Assembly (NCBI RefSeq): GCF_018531375.1
Contig: NZ_JAHBOH010000001.1
Coordinates: 2,914,001 to 2,978,000 of the forward strand
Direction: 5' to 3'
DNA length: 64,000 nucleotides
Source of the DNA: Cellulomonas fulva
Lineage (GTDB): Bacteria > Actinomycetota > Actinomycetes > Actinomycetales > Cellulomonadaceae
Within the stretch, counting starts at the first letter, position 1; every line of letters begins with the position of its first letter. The position numbers were made by a program, and so were the translations under genes. The notes below the pieces were generated by a model. The model was not told where the DNA came from. It saw only the letters and a list, made by a program, of their open reading frames with translations, and did no database searches. Below, piece by piece: positions 16,582 through 28,010 of this stretch.

Positions 16582-18051
16582 TCAGGGGCGCAGGGCCACC
16601 GTGCTCGCGGCGACCGGGCGGGGCAGCTCGGTGGCGCCGGACAGGTAGGTGTCCACCGCGGCGGCCGCGGCGCGGCCCTCGGCGATCGCCCAGACGATCA
16701 GCGACTGCCCGCGGCCCGCGTCGCCGGCGACGAACACGCCCGGCACCGCCGTCGCGAAGTCGTCGTCCCGGGTGAACGCCCCGCGCGGAGTCACCTGGAC
16801 GCCGAGCTGGCCGACGACGGCCTCGGTCTCCGGTCCGGTGAAGCCCATCGCGACGAGCACGAGGTCCGCCGGGATCTCCCGCTCGGTGCCGGGCGTCGGG
16901 ACGCGCCGGCCGTCGGGGAGGTACTCGGTGGTCGCCAGCCGCAGCCGGGCGACGCGCGTGCCGGTCTCGTCGGGCTCGAAGCCGACCGTGGACGCCAGGT
17001 ACGCGCGCTCGCCGCCCTCCTCGTGCGAGGACGAGACCTCGAAGACGATCGGGTCGGTGGGCCAGGGCTGGTTCGCGGGCCGGTCCGCCGGGGGCGTCTT
17101 GCCGATGGCGAGCGTCGTGACCGACGCCGCACCCTGGCGCAGCGCGGTGCCGAGGCAGTCCGAGCCGGTGTCGCCGCCGCCGATGATCACGACGTGCTTG
17201 CCCTCGGCCGTGACCTGGCCCTCGACGGGCCGGCCCGCGGCCGCGGCGTTCGCCGGGTGCAGGTAGTCCATCGCGAACATCACGCCGTCGAGGTCGTTGC
17301 CCGGGACGCGCAGCTCGCGCGGGACCGTCGCGCCGGTCGCGATGACGATCGCGTCGTACCGCGCCTGCAGCTGCTCCCACGTGATGTCGCGGCCGATCTC
17401 CACGCCGGGGCGGAACCGCGTGCCCTCGGCCGACATCTGCGCCATCCGGCGGTCGATGTGGATCTTCTCGAGCTTGAAGTCCGGCACGCCGTAGCGCAGG
17501 AGGCCGCCGATGGCGTCGTCCCGCTCGTACACCGCGACCGTGTGGCCGGCGCGCGTGAGCTGCTGCGCGGCGGCGAGGCCCGCGGGGCCGGACCCGACCA
17601 CCGCGACCGTGTGGCCCGTGAGCCGCTGCGGCACCTGCGGCGTGACGAGCCCACGCTCGAACGCCTCGTCGATGATCGAGACCTCGACGTTCTTGATGGT
17701 CACCGGCGGCTGGTTGATCCCCAGGACGCACGACGACTCGCACGGGGCCGGGCAGATGCGGCCCGTGAACTCCGGGAAGTTGTTGGTCGCGTGCAGGCGC
17801 TCGATCGCGTCGCCCCACTGCCCGCGCCACACCAGGTCGTTCCACTCGGGGATGAGGTTCCCCAGCGGGCAGCCGTTGTGGCAGAACGGGATGCCGCAGT
17901 CCATGCAGCGGCCCGCCTGCTCCTTGAGGAACGGCTGACCGTCCTCGAGGTGGGCGTGCACGTCCTTCCAGTCGCGCAGGCGCACCTCGACCGGACGGTT
18001 CGGCGGGAGCTCGCGCTCCCGGACCTTCAGAAAGCCACGGTGGTCAGCCAC
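16582..18051 (-). CDS. gltD: Glutamate synthase small subunit
   Basis: 489-residue NADPH-dependent flavoprotein that supplies electrons to GltB. N-terminal region has the cysteine sets ([17 protein letters not shown] and CPAPCESSC) that bind two [4Fe-4S] clusters, then FAD motif [10 protein letters not shown] and NAD(P)H motif GGGDTGSDC, ending with the second FAD block [10 protein letters not shown]. The GTG at 18051 has GGAGGT 5 bases upstream and overlaps the gltB stop by 8 bases, giving coupled synthesis of the two subunits. Length is normal. Confidence 0.97.
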   Translation of the reverse strand: MADHRGFLKVRERELPPNRPVEVRLRDWKDVHAHLEDGQPFLKEQAGRCMDCGIPFCHNGCPLGNLIPEWNDLVWRGQWGDAIERLHATNNFPEFTGRICPAPCESSCVLGINQPPVTIKNVEVSIIDEAFERGLVTPQVPQRLTGHTVAVVGSGPAGLAAAQQLTRAGHTVAVYERDDAIGGLLRYGVPDFKLEKIHIDRRMAQMSAEGTRFRPGVEIGRDITWEQLQARYDAIVIATGATVPRELRVPGNDLDGVMFAMDYLHPANAAAAGRPVEGQVTAEGKHVVIIGGGDTGSDCLGTALRQGAASVTTLAIGKTPPADRPANQPWPTDPIVFEVSSSHEEGGERAYLASTVGFEPDETGTRVARLRLATTEYLPDGRRVPTPGTEREIPADLVLVAMGFTGPETEAVVGQLGVQVTPRGAFTRDDDFATAVPGVFVAGDAGRGQSLIVWAIAEGRAAAAAVDTYLSGATELPRPVAASTVALRP

Positions 18052-21000
18052 GGGCCACCTCCAGGATCTGGTCCCACACGCCGGGCGCGGCAGGGTCGAG
18101 GCCGTCGGCCTCGGCCTGCGCGAGCGCACGGCGGACGCGGGCGTACTCGGTGGGCAGGAGTCGGGTGAAGCGCGGGCGCCAGTCGCCGGCCAGGAGCTCG
18201 GCCGCGACGGGCGAGCCGGTCTCCTCCTGGTGCCGGCGCAGGAGCCGCTCGACGAGCGCGGCGTCCTCGTCGTCCAGCGGGTCGAGCGCGAGCTCGTTGC
18301 CGCGCACGGCCTCGAGGTTCACGAGCTCGGGGACCAGGTCGAGCACGTAGGCCGTGCCGCCCGACATCCCGGCCGCGAGGTTGCGGCCCGTGCGGCCGAG
18401 CACCAGGACCGTGCCACCGGTCATGTACTCGCAGCCGTGGTCGCCCACGCCCTCGACGACGAGCGTCGCGCCCGAGTTCCGCACGCCGAACCGCTCGCCG
18501 ACGAGCCCGCGCAGGAAGACCTCGCCCGAGGTCGCGCCGTAGCCGATCACGTTGCCCGCGATGACGTTGTGCGACGACAGGACCGCGTTGCGGTCGGGCC
18601 GCACGACGATCCGACCGCCCGACAGGCCCTTGCCGACGTAGTCGTTCGCGTCCCCGAACAGACGCAGCGTGATGCCGCGCGGCAGGAAGGCGCCGAACGA
18701 CTGGCCCGCCGAGCCGGTGAGGCTCACGTCGATCGTGTCGTCGGGCAGCCCCGCGCCGTGGAACCGCTTGGTCACCTCGTGGCCCAGCATGGTGCCGACC
18801 GTGCGGTTGACGTTGCGCACGGGCAGGTCGATGCGGACCGGCTCCGAGCGCTCGAGCGCGTCCGCGGCGAGCGCGATGAGGCGGTTGTCGAGCGCGCGGT
18901 CCAGCGCGTGGTCCTGCGCCTTGGTGTGGTGCAGCGACGAGCCCGGCTTAGGCTCGGGCAGCGCGAGCACCGGCGTGAGGTCCAGGCCCTCCGCCTTCCA
19001 GTGGTCGATCGCGGCCCGGGTGTCGAGCAGCTCGACGTGCCCGACGGCCTCCTCGATCGACCGGAACCCGAGCTGCGCCAGGAGCTCGCGCACCTCGACG
19101 GCGATGAACTCGAAGAACGCCTCGACGAACTCCGGCTTGCCGGTGAACCGAGCACGCAGCTCCGGGTTCTGCGTCGCGACGCCGACCGGACAGGTGTCGA
19201 GGTGGCAGACGCGCATCATGATGCATCCGGACACGACGAGCGGCGCGGTCGCGAAGCCGAACTCCTCGGCACCCAGGAGCGCACCGATGACGACGTCGCG
19301 GCCCGTCTTGAGCTGACCGTCCACCTGCACGACGACGCGGTCGCGCAGGTCGTTGAGGACCAGCGTCTGCTGCGTCTCCGCGAGCCCGATCTCCCACGGC
19401 GTGCCGGCGTGCTTGAGCGACGTGAGCGGGCTCGCGCCGGTCCCGCCGTCGTGACCCGAGATCAGCACGACGTCGGAGTGCGCCTTCGCGACGCCCGCGG
19501 CGATCGTCCCGACCCCGAACTCGGAGACCAGCTTGGTGTGGATCCGCGCCTGCGGGTTCGCGTTCTTGGCGTCGTGGATCAGCTGCGCCAGGTCCTCGAT
19601 CGAGTAGATGTCGTGGTGCGGCGGCGGCGAGATGAGGCCGACGCCCGGCGTCGAGTGCCGCGTCTTGGCGACCCACGGGTACACCTTGTGACCGGGCAGC
19701 TGCCCGCCCTCGCCCGGCTTGGCACCCTGCGCGAGCTTGATCTGGATGTCGTCCGCGTTGGTCAGGTACTCCGACGTGACGCCGAACCGGCCGGACGCGA
19801 TCTGCTTGATGGCCGAGCGGCGCGCCGGGTCGTGCAGGCGCTCCGGGTCCTCGCCGCCCTCGCCGGTGTTCGACTTGCCGCCGATCCGGTTCATCGCGAC
19901 CGCGAGCGTCTCGTGCGCCTCGGCCGAGATGGAGCCGTAGGACATCGCACCGGTGTTGAACCGGCGCAGGATCGCCTCGACCGGCTCGACCTCGTCGAGC
20001 GGGACCGGCTCGCGCACGCCCTCGCGGAAGGCGAGCAGGCCACGCAGCGTCATGAGCCGGTGACTCTGCTCGTCGACGCGCTGCGTGTACTGGCGGAAGA
20101 CGTCCATCTGCCGCGTACGGGTCGAGTGCTGGAGGCGGAAGACCGTCTCGGGGTCGAAGAGGTGGTCCTCGCCGTCGCGCCGCCACTGGTACTCGCCACC
20201 CACCGCGAGCCGCTGGTGCGGCTGCCGGTTCCCGGAGGCCGGGTACGCGTCGGCGTGCCGCGCCGCGACCTCGGCCGCGACGACGTCCAGGCCGATGCCG
20301 CCGAGCCGGCTCGTCGTGCCCGTGAAGTACCGGTCCACGAGCGGCTGGGACAGGCCGATGGCCTCGAACACCTGGGCGCCCCGGTAGGACGCGATCGTCG
20401 AGATGCCCATCTTGGACATGACCTTCAGGACGCCCTTGCCGAGCGCCTTGATGAGGTTCGCGACGGCCTTGTCCGGGCCGACGGCCCCGAGGTAGCCGTT
20501 GCGCGCGAGCTCCTCCACCGTCTCCATCGCCAGGTACGGGTTCACCGCGGCGGCCCCGTAGCCGATCAGGAGCGCGACGTGGTGCACCTCGCGCACGTCG
20601 CCGGCCTCGACGACGAGCGAGATCTGCGTGCGCGTGTGCCGGCGCAGCGTGTGGTGGTGCACCGCGCTGAGCAGCAGCAGCGACGGGATGGGGGCGAGCT
20701 CGGCGTCGCCGTTGCGGTCTGAGAGCACCAGGAAGCTCACGCCGTCGGCTACCGCCTGGTCGACCTCGGCGAAGATCTCCTCGAGGCGCGCCTCGAGCGC
20801 CTCTCCCCCGCCGGACGCCTTGTACAGGCCGCGGATGATCGTGGACCGGAACCCGTGCCGCGGCTCCTTGTGGACGTGCACGATCTTCGCGAGCTGGTCG
20901 TTGTCCAGCACGGGGAACGGCAGGATCAGCTTGCGCGCGTGCTCCGGACCGTCGCTCAGCAGGTTCGGCTCGGGGCCGATCGCGCCGCCGATGGCGGTGA

Positions 21001-22600
21001 CCAGCTCCTCGCGGATCGCGTCCAGCGGCGGGTTGGTCACCTGCGCGAACATCTGCGTGAAGTAGTCGAACAGCAGGCGCGGGCGCGTGGACAGCACCGC
21101 GACGGGCGTGTCCGACCCCATGGCGCCCAGCGGCTCGGCGCCGTTCGCCGCCATCGGGGTCAGGAGGATCTTGAGCTCCTCCTCCGTGTAGCCGAACGCG
21201 CGCTGGCGGCGGCGCACCGAGGCCGCCGAGTGCGCCACGTGCTCGCGCTCCGGGAGCTGCTCGAGGAAGACCGAGTTCTCCTGCACCCACTGCGCGTAGG
21301 GCCGCTGCGTCGCGAGCTGCGCCTTGATCTCGTCGTCCTCGACGATGCGGCCCGCGCCGGTGTCGACCAGGAACATGCGGCCCGGCTCGAGGCGGCCCTT
21401 CGCGACGACCGTCGCGGGGTCGATGTCGAGCACGCCCGCCTCCGACGCGCACACGACGAGGCCGTCCTCGGTGACCCAGTACCGGCCGGGACGCAGACCG
21501 TTGCGGTCCTGCACGGACCCGACGAGCGTGCCGTCGGTGAACGTCATCGCGGCGGGGCCGTCCCACGGCTCCATGAGCGTCGAGTGGTACTCGTAGAACG
21601 CACGCCGCGCGGGGTCCATCTGGGCGTGGTTCTCCCACGCCTCCGGGATCATCATCATCACCGCGTGCGGGAGCGAGCGACCACCGAGGTGAAGCAGCTC
21701 GAGCACCTCGTCGAAGCTGCCCGAGTCCGAGCCGCCCGGGGTGCAGACGGGCAGCAGCGGCGCGAGGTCGCCCAGGAGCTCCGAGGACAGCGTGCCCTCG
21801 CGCGCGGCGACCCAGTTGCGGTTGCCGCGCACGGTGTTGATCTCGCCGTTGTGCGCGATCATCCGGAACGGCTGCGCGAGCGGCCAGGAGGGGAAGGTGT
21901 TGGTCGAGAAGCGCGAGTGCACGAGCGCGATCTCGGACGCGTACCGCGGGTCCGAGAGGTCCGCGAAGAACGGCTCGAGCTGGCCCGTCGTGAGCATGCC
22001 CTTGTACGCGAGCGTCCGGGATGACAGCGACGCGAAGTAGACCCCGTGCTCGCGCTCGGCGCGCTTGCGGAGCCGGAACGCCCGGCGGTCCAGCGCGACG
22101 CCGGCGAGCTCGCGCGACGGGTCGGCCACGACGAGCTGGCGGAACACGGGCATCGAGGCGCGAGCGGTCGGGCCCACGAGGTCGGCGGTCACGACGACCT
22201 CGCGCCACGCGAGCACGTCGAGCTTCTCCTCCGCCGCGACGGCCTCGATCGCCGCGACGACGGACGAGCGCTCGGCCTCGTCCTGCGGCAGGAACGCCAT
22301 GCCGATCGCGTAGTAGCCCGCGGGCGGGAGCTCCGCGTCGACGACGTCGCGCAGGAACGCGTCCGGGATCTGGGTGAGGATGCCGGCGCCGTCGCCGGAG
22401 TCCTCCTCGGCGCCGACCGCGCCGCGGTGGTCGAGGTTGAGCAGCGCGGTCAGACCCGCGTCGACGATGTCTCGTCCGGGGGTGCCGCGCAGCGTCGCGA
22501 CGAACGCGAAGCCACAGGCGTCGTGCTCGGCCGACGGGTCGTACAAGGGGTACGAGCCGCGGTCGGGCGACGTGCTCGGCAGGCCGCTGGGCGACGTCAT
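18044..22600 (-). CDS. gltB: Glutamate synthase large subunit
   Basis: 1518-residue enzyme making two glutamates from glutamine and 2-oxoglutarate. Order: short propeptide; class II glutaminase domain with nucleophile Cys29 (EHDACGF), exposed after cleavage; central domain; FMN/2-oxoglutarate domain with the three-cysteine [3Fe-4S] motif [15 protein letters not shown] near residue 1130; C-terminal GXGXG beta-helix. The ATG at 22600 follows GAGG by 9 bases. A hairpin lies just 5' of the ribosome-binding site and a CRP-like site further upstream, so the gltBD operon looks regulated. Separated from lgt by 165 bases. Confidence 0.97.
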   Translation of the reverse strand: MTSPSGLPSTSPDRGSYPLYDPSAEHDACGFAFVATLRGTPGRDIVDAGLTALLNLDHRGAVGAEEDSGDGAGILTQIPDAFLRDVVDAELPPAGYYAIGMAFLPQDEAERSSVVAAIEAVAAEEKLDVLAWREVVVTADLVGPTARASMPVFRQLVVADPSRELAGVALDRRAFRLRKRAEREHGVYFASLSSRTLAYKGMLTTGQLEPFFADLSDPRYASEIALVHSRFSTNTFPSWPLAQPFRMIAHNGEINTVRGNRNWVAAREGTLSSELLGDLAPLLPVCTPGGSDSGSFDEVLELLHLGGRSLPHAVMMMIPEAWENHAQMDPARRAFYEYHSTLMEPWDGPAAMTFTDGTLVGSVQDRNGLRPGRYWVTEDGLVVCASEAGVLDIDPATVVAKGRLEPGRMFLVDTGAGRIVEDDEIKAQLATQRPYAQWVQENSVFLEQLPEREHVAHSAASVRRRQRAFGYTEEELKILLTPMAANGAEPLGAMGSDTPVAVLSTRPRLLFDYFTQMFAQVTNPPLDAIREELVTAIGGAIGPEPNLLSDGPEHARKLILPFPVLDNDQLAKIVHVHKEPRHGFRSTIIRGLYKASGGGEALEARLEEIFAEVDQAVADGVSFLVLSDRNGDAELAPIPSLLLLSAVHHHTLRRHTRTQISLVVEAGDVREVHHVALLIGYGAAAVNPYLAMETVEELARNGYLGAVGPDKAVANLIKALGKGVLKVMSKMGISTIASYRGAQVFEAIGLSQPLVDRYFTGTTSRLGGIGLDVVAAEVAARHADAYPASGNRQPHQRLAVGGEYQWRRDGEDHLFDPETVFRLQHSTRTRQMDVFRQYTQRVDEQSHRLMTLRGLLAFREGVREPVPLDEVEPVEAILRRFNTGAMSYGSISAEAHETLAVAMNRIGGKSNTGEGGEDPERLHDPARRSAIKQIASGRFGVTSEYLTNADDIQIKLAQGAKPGEGGQLPGHKVYPWVAKTRHSTPGVGLISPPPHHDIYSIEDLAQLIHDAKNANPQARIHTKLVSEFGVGTIAAGVAKAHSDVVLISGHDGGTGASPLTSLKHAGTPWEIGLAETQQTLVLNDLRDRVVVQVDGQLKTGRDVVIGALLGAEEFGFATAPLVVSGCIMMRVCHLDTCPVGVATQNPELRARFTGKPEFVEAFFEFIAVEVRELLAQLGFRSIEEAVGHVELLDTRAAIDHWKAEGLDLTPVLALPEPKPGSSLHHTKAQDHALDRALDNRLIALAADALERSEPVRIDLPVRNVNRTVGTMLGHEVTKRFHGAGLPDDTIDVSLTGSAGQSFGAFLPRGITLRLFGDANDYVGKGLSGGRIVVRPDRNAVLSSHNVIAGNVIGYGATSGEVFLRGLVGERFGVRNSGATLVVEGVGDHGCEYMTGGTVLVLGRTGRNLAAGMSGGTAYVLDLVPELVNLEAVRGNELALDPLDDEDAALVERLLRRHQEETGSPVAAELLAGDWRPRFTRLLPTEYARVRRALAQAEADGLDPAAPGVWDQILEVARG

Positions 22601-22618
22601 CTCTACCGTCCTCACAGT

Positions 22619-22638
22619 GCCCCGGCCGAGGCCGGGGC
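22619..22638 (-). promoter_or_regulatory. Hairpin in gltB leader
   Basis: Perfect inverted repeat GCCCCGGCC-GA-GGCCGGGGC, ending a few bases before the GAGG ribosome-binding site of gltB. It could be the terminator of the trp-lgt transcript, a leader stem that limits access to the start site, or both. The sequence alone does not decide. Confidence 0.5.
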
Positions 22639-22726
22639 TCGCACGAACATGGGGGGATCGGGACGTCGTCGGCCCTTGTGCTGGGCGACGATACAACCCG
22701 TCGGACCGGGGAGCCGCATCGCCCTG

Positions 22727-22742
22727 TGTGACCTGGGTCACG
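22727..22742. promoter_or_regulatory. CRP/GlxR-like operator upstream of gltB
   Basis: TGTGA-CCTGGG-TCACG matches nine of ten arm positions of the TGTGA-N6-TCACA site of CRP-family regulators, including actinobacterial GlxR. It is 127 bases upstream of the gltB start and 23 bases beyond the lgt stop. Binding is inferred from the pattern only. Confidence 0.5.
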
Positions 22743-22765
22743 TGCGAGGGCGCCTCTCCGGCCGG

Positions 22766-23782
22766 TCAGCGGGCCGGCTTGCCGTCCTCGTCTTCCGGTG
22801 CGGCGGACCTCTCGCCCGCCGACCTGGCGTGCAGCGCGTCGACCTGCTCGCCGCCCTCGGAAGGGTGGTCCTGCTGGTCCGCGCCCTGCGCGTCGTCCTG
22901 CGCATCTGCGTGCGCACCGTGGTGGAGCTCGTCCTGCTGGATGGGGGGTGACAGCAGGAGGGTCGTGTCGCGTCCGGGATGCCGACGCCCGACCACGATG
23001 AACGCTACCAGCGCCCCGAGGCCGAGCAGGATCGACGTCCAGACGTTGATCCGCAGCCCCAGGAAACCGTGCGCGGGGTCGATGCGCAGCAGCTCGATCC
23101 AGGTCCGGCCCGCGGTGTAGATCACCACGTACAGCCAGAACACCCGCCCGTACCCGAGCCGGAAGCGCCGGTCGGCCCAGACCAGCAGCGCCGCCCCTGC
23201 CAGGTTCCACACGAGCTCGTACAGGAACGTGGGGTGGAACAGCGTGCCCGCCGGGTAGCCCGCCGCCACCGCGACCGGGTCGTCGACCTGCAGGCCCCAC
23301 GGCAGGGTCGTCGGACCGCCGAACAGCTCCTGGTTGAACCAGTTGCCCAGGCGGCCCAGCGCCTGCGCGACCAGGAGCCCGGGTGCGAGCGCGTCCGCGA
23401 ACGGCGCGAGCCGCACGCCCTGGCGCCGGCAGCCGATCCACGCGCCGACCGCGCCGAACGCGACGGCGCCCCAGATCCCGAGCCCGCCCTCCCAGATCGC
23501 GAACGCCCGCCACGGGTCGCCGCCCTGGCCGAAGTACGCGTCCGGGGACGTGATCAGGTGGTAGATCCGGCCACCGACGATCCCGAACGGGACCGCCCAG
23601 AACGAGATCTCGAGGATCTGGTCGGGGTCTCCCCCGCGCTCCTTCCAGCGCCGCTGGGTCAGGAGGACGGCGACGACGATGCCCGCCAGGATCGCGAGCG
23701 CGTACGCGCGCACCGGGAACGGGCCCAGGTGCCACACGCCCTGGGACGGGCTCGGGATCGACGCGAGCAGCGTGCCGGTCAT
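22766..23782 (-). CDS. lgt: Prolipoprotein diacylglyceryl transferase
   Basis: 338-residue multi-pass membrane enzyme that moves diacylglycerol from phosphatidylglycerol to the lipobox cysteine of lipoproteins. Seven hydrophobic segments are visible, with the Lgt signature GRLGNWFNQELFG near residue 150 and the essential arginine region. The last 65 residues are a hydrophilic tail rich in His, Asp, Glu and Ala, common in actinobacterial Lgt. ATG overlaps the trpA stop (ATGA). It is the usual last gene of actinobacterial trp operons. The FKBP lipoprotein at 37931 is one likely client. Confidence 0.95.
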   Translation of the reverse strand: MTGTLLASIPSPSQGVWHLGPFPVRAYALAILAGIVVAVLLTQRRWKERGGDPDQILEISFWAVPFGIVGGRIYHLITSPDAYFGQGGDPWRAFAIWEGGLGIWGAVAFGAVGAWIGCRRQGVRLAPFADALAPGLLVAQALGRLGNWFNQELFGGPTTLPWGLQVDDPVAVAAGYPAGTLFHPTFLYELVWNLAGAALLVWADRRFRLGYGRVFWLYVVIYTAGRTWIELLRIDPAHGFLGLRINVWTSILLGLGALVAFIVVGRRHPGRDTTLLLSPPIQQDELHHGAHADAQDDAQGADQQDHPSEGGEQVDALHARSAGERSAAPEDEDGKPAR

Positions 23783-24693
23783 GCCGTCACCGACCGGTCG
23801 TCCGCGCCCGGGTCGGGCACGGTGCCAACTTCAGCGTGGTCGCCACGGCGATCAGCGGTCCGCACGCCCTGCGCGAGCGCCGCGGTGAGCTCCGCGAGGC
23901 GGTCCAGCCCGGTCGCCTCGTCGGGCGCGTCGACGAGCGTGCGCACCAGCGCCGACCCGACGATGACCCCGTCCGCGTAGGACGCGACCTGGGCCGCGTG
24001 CTCCGGCCGCGAGACGCCGACCCCGACGCACACGCGCTCCGCACCCGCGGCGCGCGCGTCGGCGACGAGCTGCGCCGCGCGCTCACCGACCGTCGCGCGC
24101 TCGCCCGTCACGCCCATGGTGGAGGTGGCGTAGACGAACCCGCGCGACGCCGCGGCGGTGCTCACCAGCCGCTCCGGCGTCGAGCTCGGCGCGACGAGGA
24201 AGACGCGGTCGAGACCGTACGCGTCCGACGCCGCGATCCACTCCTCCGCCTCGTCGGGGATGAGGTCCGGCGTGATGAGACCGGCGCCGCCGGCTGCGGC
24301 GAGGTCACGCGCGTACGCGTCGACGCCGTAGCGCAGCACCAGGTTCCAGTACGTCATGACCAGCACCGGCGCGCCCCGGCCGGCGACCCGCTCCACGGCC
24401 GTCAGCGTGTCCTTGACCCGGGTCCCCCCGCGCAGCGCCTCGTCGACGGCGTGCTGGATGATCGGGCCGTCCATCACGGGGTCCGAGTACGGCATGCCCA
24501 GCTCGACGACGTCGACGCCCGCGTCGATCATCGTCCGCACGGCCTGGACCGAGCCCGGCACGCTCGGGTAGCCCACCGGCAGGTAGCCGATCAACGCCGC
24601 GCGGCCGCCGTCGGGGGACGGTCCGGCGAGCGCGTCGAGCGCGGGGCCCGTCGTCGTCGTGGTCGCGCTCGTGGCGCCGATCGTGCCCGTCAC
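23779..24693 (-). CDS. trpA: Tryptophan synthase alpha subunit
   Basis: 304-residue TIM barrel that cleaves indole-3-glycerol phosphate to indole and glyceraldehyde 3-phosphate. Catalytic Glu and Asp lie in [16 protein letters not shown], and the phosphate-binding glycine loops are present ([18 protein letters not shown]). A 26-residue Thr/Ala-rich N-terminal extension and a 20-residue hydrophilic tail flank the core. GTG 24693 with GGGAGAGGG upstream overlaps the trpB stop by 4 bases (GTGA). Part of trpCBA-lgt. Confidence 0.97.
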   Translation of the reverse strand: MTGTIGATSATTTTTGPALDALAGPSPDGGRAALIGYLPVGYPSVPGSVQAVRTMIDAGVDVVELGMPYSDPVMDGPIIQHAVDEALRGGTRVKDTLTAVERVAGRGAPVLVMTYWNLVLRYGVDAYARDLAAAGGAGLITPDLIPDEAEEWIAASDAYGLDRVFLVAPSSTPERLVSTAAASRGFVYATSTMGVTGERATVGERAAQLVADARAAGAERVCVGVGVSRPEHAAQVASYADGVIVGSALVRTLVDAPDEATGLDRLAELTAALAQGVRTADRRGDHAEVGTVPDPGADDRSVTA

Positions 24694-25979
24694 TGGTCGC
24701 CCTCTCCCCCGTGCTCGTCGTCCAGGTAGCCGAACCAGCGCGCCGCCGTGGCGACGTCCTTGTCCCCCCGGCCGGACAGGTTCACCAGCACCACGGGCTC
24801 GTCGGACCACTGCGTGGCCTGCGCCCCGATCTGGATCGCGCCCGCCAGCGCGTGCGCGGACTCGATCGCCGGGATGATCCCCTCGGTACGGCACAGGAGC
24901 CGGAACGCCTCCATCGCCTCGACGTCCGTGACGGGGAGGTAGGTGGCGCGCCCGATGTCGTGCAGCCAGGCGTGCTCCGGCCCGACGCTCGGGTAGTCGA
25001 GGCCGGCCGAGACCGAGTGGCTGGGGACCGTCTGGCCGTCCTCGTCCTGCAGGAGGTAGGAGCGCGCGCCGTGCAGCACGCCCGGGAAGCCGCCGGAGAA
25101 CCGCGCCGCGTGGTCGCCTGCGGACAGCCCGCGACCGCCGGCCTCGAAGCCGAACAGCCGCACGTCCGGGTCGTCCAGGAACGCGTTGAAGATGCCCATC
25201 GCGTTCGAGCCGCCGCCGACGCACGCGGCGACCGCGTCCGGCAGGCGCCCGATCTCGCCCAGCAGCTGCGCGCGCGCCTCCTCGCCGATGATCTTGTGGA
25301 AGTCGCGCACCATCTCGGGGAACGGGTGCGGGCCGGTCACGGTCCCGAGCAGGTAGTGCGTCGTCTCGACGTTCGCGACCCAGTCGCGCAGCGCCTCGTT
25401 GATCGCGTCCTTGAGGGTGCGCGTGCCGATCGTCACGGGCACGACCTCGGCACCCAGCAGGCGCATGCGGGCGACGTTGAGCGCCTGGCGCTGCGTGTCC
25501 TCCTCGCCCATGTACACGGTGCACTCGAGCCCGAGCAGCGCCGCGGCCGTCGCCGTGGCGACGCCGTGCTGCCCCGCCCCGGTCTCGGCGATCACGCGCT
25601 TCTTGCCCAGGCGCTTGACCAGCAGCGCCTGGCCCAGCACGTTGTTGATCTTGTGCGAGCCCGTGTGGTTGAGGTCCTCGCGCTTGAGGAACACGCGCAC
25701 CCCCGCCCCCACGTGCGCCGCGAACCGCGGCACCTCGGTCAGCGGGCTCGGCCGCCCGGTGTAGGTGCGGTGCAGCCGCGCCAGCTCGTCCCCGAACGCG
25801 GGGTCGGCCAGCGCCTTGTGGTACGCCGTGTCGATCTCGTCGAGGGCCGCGATGAGCGCCTCGGGGACGAAGCGTCCGCCGAACTCGCCCCAGTACGGGC
25901 CCACGTGCGTCGCCAGCAGGCCGACGCGCGCCTGCAGGTCCGGCACCTCCGGGCGCCCGGGCGAGGCCGCGGCCGTCAC
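24690..25979 (-). CDS. trpB: Tryptophan synthase beta subunit
   Basis: 429-residue pyridoxal-phosphate enzyme that condenses indole with serine. The cofactor lysine is in HTGSHKINN near residue 105, the phosphate is held by GGGSNAMG, and the AETGAGQHG loop is intact. Length is normal for TrpB1 with a short N-terminal extension. The GTG start overlaps the trpC stop by 4 bases, and the stop overlaps trpA likewise, so the three are translationally coupled. Confidence 0.97.
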   Translation of the reverse strand: MTAAASPGRPEVPDLQARVGLLATHVGPYWGEFGGRFVPEALIAALDEIDTAYHKALADPAFGDELARLHRTYTGRPSPLTEVPRFAAHVGAGVRVFLKREDLNHTGSHKINNVLGQALLVKRLGKKRVIAETGAGQHGVATATAAALLGLECTVYMGEEDTQRQALNVARMRLLGAEVVPVTIGTRTLKDAINEALRDWVANVETTHYLLGTVTGPHPFPEMVRDFHKIIGEEARAQLLGEIGRLPDAVAACVGGGSNAMGIFNAFLDDPDVRLFGFEAGGRGLSAGDHAARFSGGFPGVLHGARSYLLQDEDGQTVPSHSVSAGLDYPSVGPEHAWLHDIGRATYLPVTDVEAMEAFRLLCRTEGIIPAIESAHALAGAIQIGAQATQWSDEPVVLVNLSGRGDKDVATAARWFGYLDDEHGGEGDQ

Positions 25980-26788
25980 TGGCGCACCGCGCGCAGCGAG
26001 GGGTGGGCGCCCGCGGCGACCAGGTCCGCGACCGACTGGCGCGGCGCGTCGTCGGTCACCAGCGCCTCGCCGACCAGCACGGCGTCGGCGCCCGCCCGGG
26101 CGTAGTCCATGACGTCGTGCGGCCCGCGCACGCCGGACTCCGCGATCTTGACGACGTGGGACGGGATGGCCGGGGCCACCCGCATGAACGTGTTCCGGTC
26201 CACCTCGAGCGAGCGCAGGTCGCGGGCGTTGACGCCGATCACCCGCGCGCCGGCGTCCACCGCGCGCGCAACCTCGTCGACGTCGTGCACCTCGACCAGC
26301 GCCGTCATGCCCAGCGAGTGCACGCGCTCGACGAGCGACTCGAGCACGGTCTGCTCGAGCGCCGCGACGATGAGCAGGCACAGGTCCGCGCCGTGGGCGC
26401 GCGCCTCCCACACCTGGTAGGGCGTGACGACGAAGTCCTTGCGCAGCACCGGGATGTCCACCCGCGCGCGCACGGCGTCCAGGTCCGCGAGCGAGCCCTT
26501 GAACCGCCGCTGCTCGGTCAGCACCGAGATCGCGGTGGCGCCGCCCTTCTCGTACTCCGCGGCCAGGGCGGCGGGGTCCGAGATGGTCGCCAGCGCGCCC
26601 TTGCTCGGGCTCGAGCGCTTGACCTCCGCGATCACCGTCACGGCGTCCTCGACCTTGAGGCGCCCCACCGCGTCGACCGCCGACGGCCGACGGGCCGCGA
26701 GCTCCTTGACCTTGTCCAGCGGCGTGACCGCCTCCCGCGCCGCGAGGTCCTCACGGACCCCCGCGACGATGTCGTCGAGCACGCTCAT
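25976..26788 (-). CDS. trpC: Indole-3-glycerol phosphate synthase
   Basis: 270-residue TIM barrel making indole-3-glycerol phosphate. The catalytic lysine of the [12 protein letters not shown] motif and the second lysine in VLRKDFVV are present, as is the glutamate of LVEVHD and the phosphate loop (ESGVRGPHD). ATG 26788 has GTGAGG 5 bases upstream. trpF and trpD are not in the window; there is no fusion. A 234-base gap separates it from the DUF2752 gene upstream, so an internal promoter is possible though I cannot point to a convincing one. Confidence 0.96.
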   Translation of the reverse strand: MSVLDDIVAGVREDLAAREAVTPLDKVKELAARRPSAVDAVGRLKVEDAVTVIAEVKRSSPSKGALATISDPAALAAEYEKGGATAISVLTEQRRFKGSLADLDAVRARVDIPVLRKDFVVTPYQVWEARAHGADLCLLIVAALEQTVLESLVERVHSLGMTALVEVHDVDEVARAVDAGARVIGVNARDLRSLEVDRNTFMRVAPAIPSHVVKIAESGVRGPHDVMDYARAGADAVLVGEALVTDDAPRQSVADLVAAGAHPSLRAVRQ

Positions 26789-27022
26789 CGCTGCCTCACA
26801 CCCCTCGTTCGAATCCCCCGGGAACCCGGCGGCACGTCCGCGCGTTCGGGTTGCTCCCGACGTCATCGTACGGGCGACGGCAGGTGACCCCGACCACAGC
26901 CCGGAAGGTGGGACCACGCGTGCGGCGGCCGTCACGGGCGCGCCGAGGGGGTGGCGGCGGGTGGGGGGCGAGGCGGCGGGGCGTCGCGACGGCAGCGGTC
27001 GGGCTCCGGGTGCGCCCGCGCG

Positions 27023-27490
27023 TCAGGGGGCGAGCCAGGGAGCCAGTGCCGGGACGTTGCGTGCGACCCAGTACGTCACCACGACGACCAGGAAGCCCCA
27101 GACCAGCCACGCCGGCGCGACGCGGCGACGTGGTCGGCCCGCCGCGGACCGCCGGGCCCAGGCCACCCAGACCCCGACGAGCACGGGGAGGACCAGCACC
27201 ATCAGCGGGTTCATCGACCAGGCGCCCGCCAGGTCGAGGTGCGCCAGGTCGTGGAGCCCGCGCAACGAGCCGCAGCCCGGGCAGTAGAGGCCCGTGAGCG
27301 CCAGGAACGGGCAGGTCGGGTAGTGGCCGGCCTCGTTCGGGTCGACCACGGCGAGCAGACCGACCGCCGCGACGGCGACGGCCCCCACGGCCGCCGGGGC
27401 GAGCCGGGAGGAGGGCGCCAGGAGCGCAGCGCGCCGGACCGTGCCGTCGGCGACGGCGGTCCGGTCGGCGCTGCGCTCCTGGAGCGTCAC
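27023..27490 (-). CDS. DUF2752 membrane protein (second copy)
   Basis: 155-residue small membrane protein with three hydrophobic segments. It carries the DUF2752 core: TCPFLALTGLYCPGCGSLRG followed by HDLAHLDLAGAWSMNPL, with a CxxC-type cysteine cluster and conserved His/Asp residues in a loop. It ends RNVPALAPWLAP, almost the same as the copy at 28735-29184 (RNVPALAVWLGP), so the two are paralogues from duplication. The GTG overlaps the stop of the CD225 gene by 4 bases. Function of the family is unknown; in actinobacteria it recurs beside trp genes and dispanin-like proteins. Confidence 0.85.
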   Translation of the reverse strand: MTLQERSADRTAVADGTVRRAALLAPSSRLAPAAVGAVAVAAVGLLAVVDPNEAGHYPTCPFLALTGLYCPGCGSLRGLHDLAHLDLAGAWSMNPLMVLVLPVLVGVWVAWARRSAAGRPRRRVAPAWLVWGFLVVVVTYWVARNVPALAPWLAP

Positions 27491-27957
27491 ATCGAGCCCG
27501 AGGACGCGTCGAAGATGCCCGAGAGGAACGCGATCGGCACGAAGATGAGGCCCACGACGGCGGCCGCGATGGCCCACGTCCGCGCCCGGCGCGACGCGGT
27601 GAACGCGCCCTGCGCGTCCCCCGCCATCCACTTGCCGTTGACCTGCGCGGCGAAGACGATCGAGACGATCCCCAGCGGCGTGCAGCACAGCACGGCCGAC
27701 AGGATCGCCCAGACCAGGTAGTTGGGCGGCGGCGGCGCCCCGTAGCCGGTGCCCGGCACGGCGCCCGCGTACGGGGGCGGCGCGGCCGGGTAGCCCGGCG
27801 CGTCCGCGCCGTAGGTCGGCGGCGTGCCGTACGCCGGCGCACCGGACGGCGCCCCGTAGCCGGGTGCCGCGCCGGGCTGCTGCGCGCCCGGCTGGTCGGA
27901 CGGCTGGTCGCTGCCGTACGGCGGACGGGCCTGGTAGGGGTCGTTCGGGTCGGACAC
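27487..27957 (-). CDS. CD225/dispanin-family membrane protein
   Basis: 156 residues. The first 75 are Pro/Gly/Tyr/Ala-rich (PGYGAPSGAPAYG-like), followed by the CD225 signature: PNYLVWAILSAVLCCTPLG as a membrane segment, an IVFAAQVNGKWMAGD loop and ASRRARTWAIAAAVVG, then a second hydrophobic segment. This is the bacterial relative of interferon-induced transmembrane proteins; the bacterial function is unknown. GTG start with GGAG upstream. Translationally coupled to the DUF2752 gene that follows, which suggests a joint role. Confidence 0.85.
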   Translation of the reverse strand: MSDPNDPYQARPPYGSDQPSDQPGAQQPGAAPGYGAPSGAPAYGTPPTYGADAPGYPAAPPPYAGAVPGTGYGAPPPPNYLVWAILSAVLCCTPLGIVSIVFAAQVNGKWMAGDAQGAFTASRRARTWAIAAAVVGLIFVPIAFLSGIFDASSGSM

Positions 27958-28010
27958 GGGTGCTCCTCGGTCGAAGACGGACGCGGGGCGGTTCGCCGCC
28001 GCGCGGGGGG

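Noticed and set aside
18948..23735. Very long open frames opposite or offset to gltB, trmI and the M3 peptidase gene (some above 1500 codons)
   Set aside because: They have Arg/Ala/Pro/Gly-only composition, no domain motifs, and fall exactly over well-supported genes. They are by-products of very high GC at third codon positions.
26801..26825. TTCGAATCC-like string upstream of trpC, resembling a tRNA T-loop
   Set aside because: The flanking bases cannot form the T-stem on either strand and no acceptor, D or anticodon arm is present nearby.
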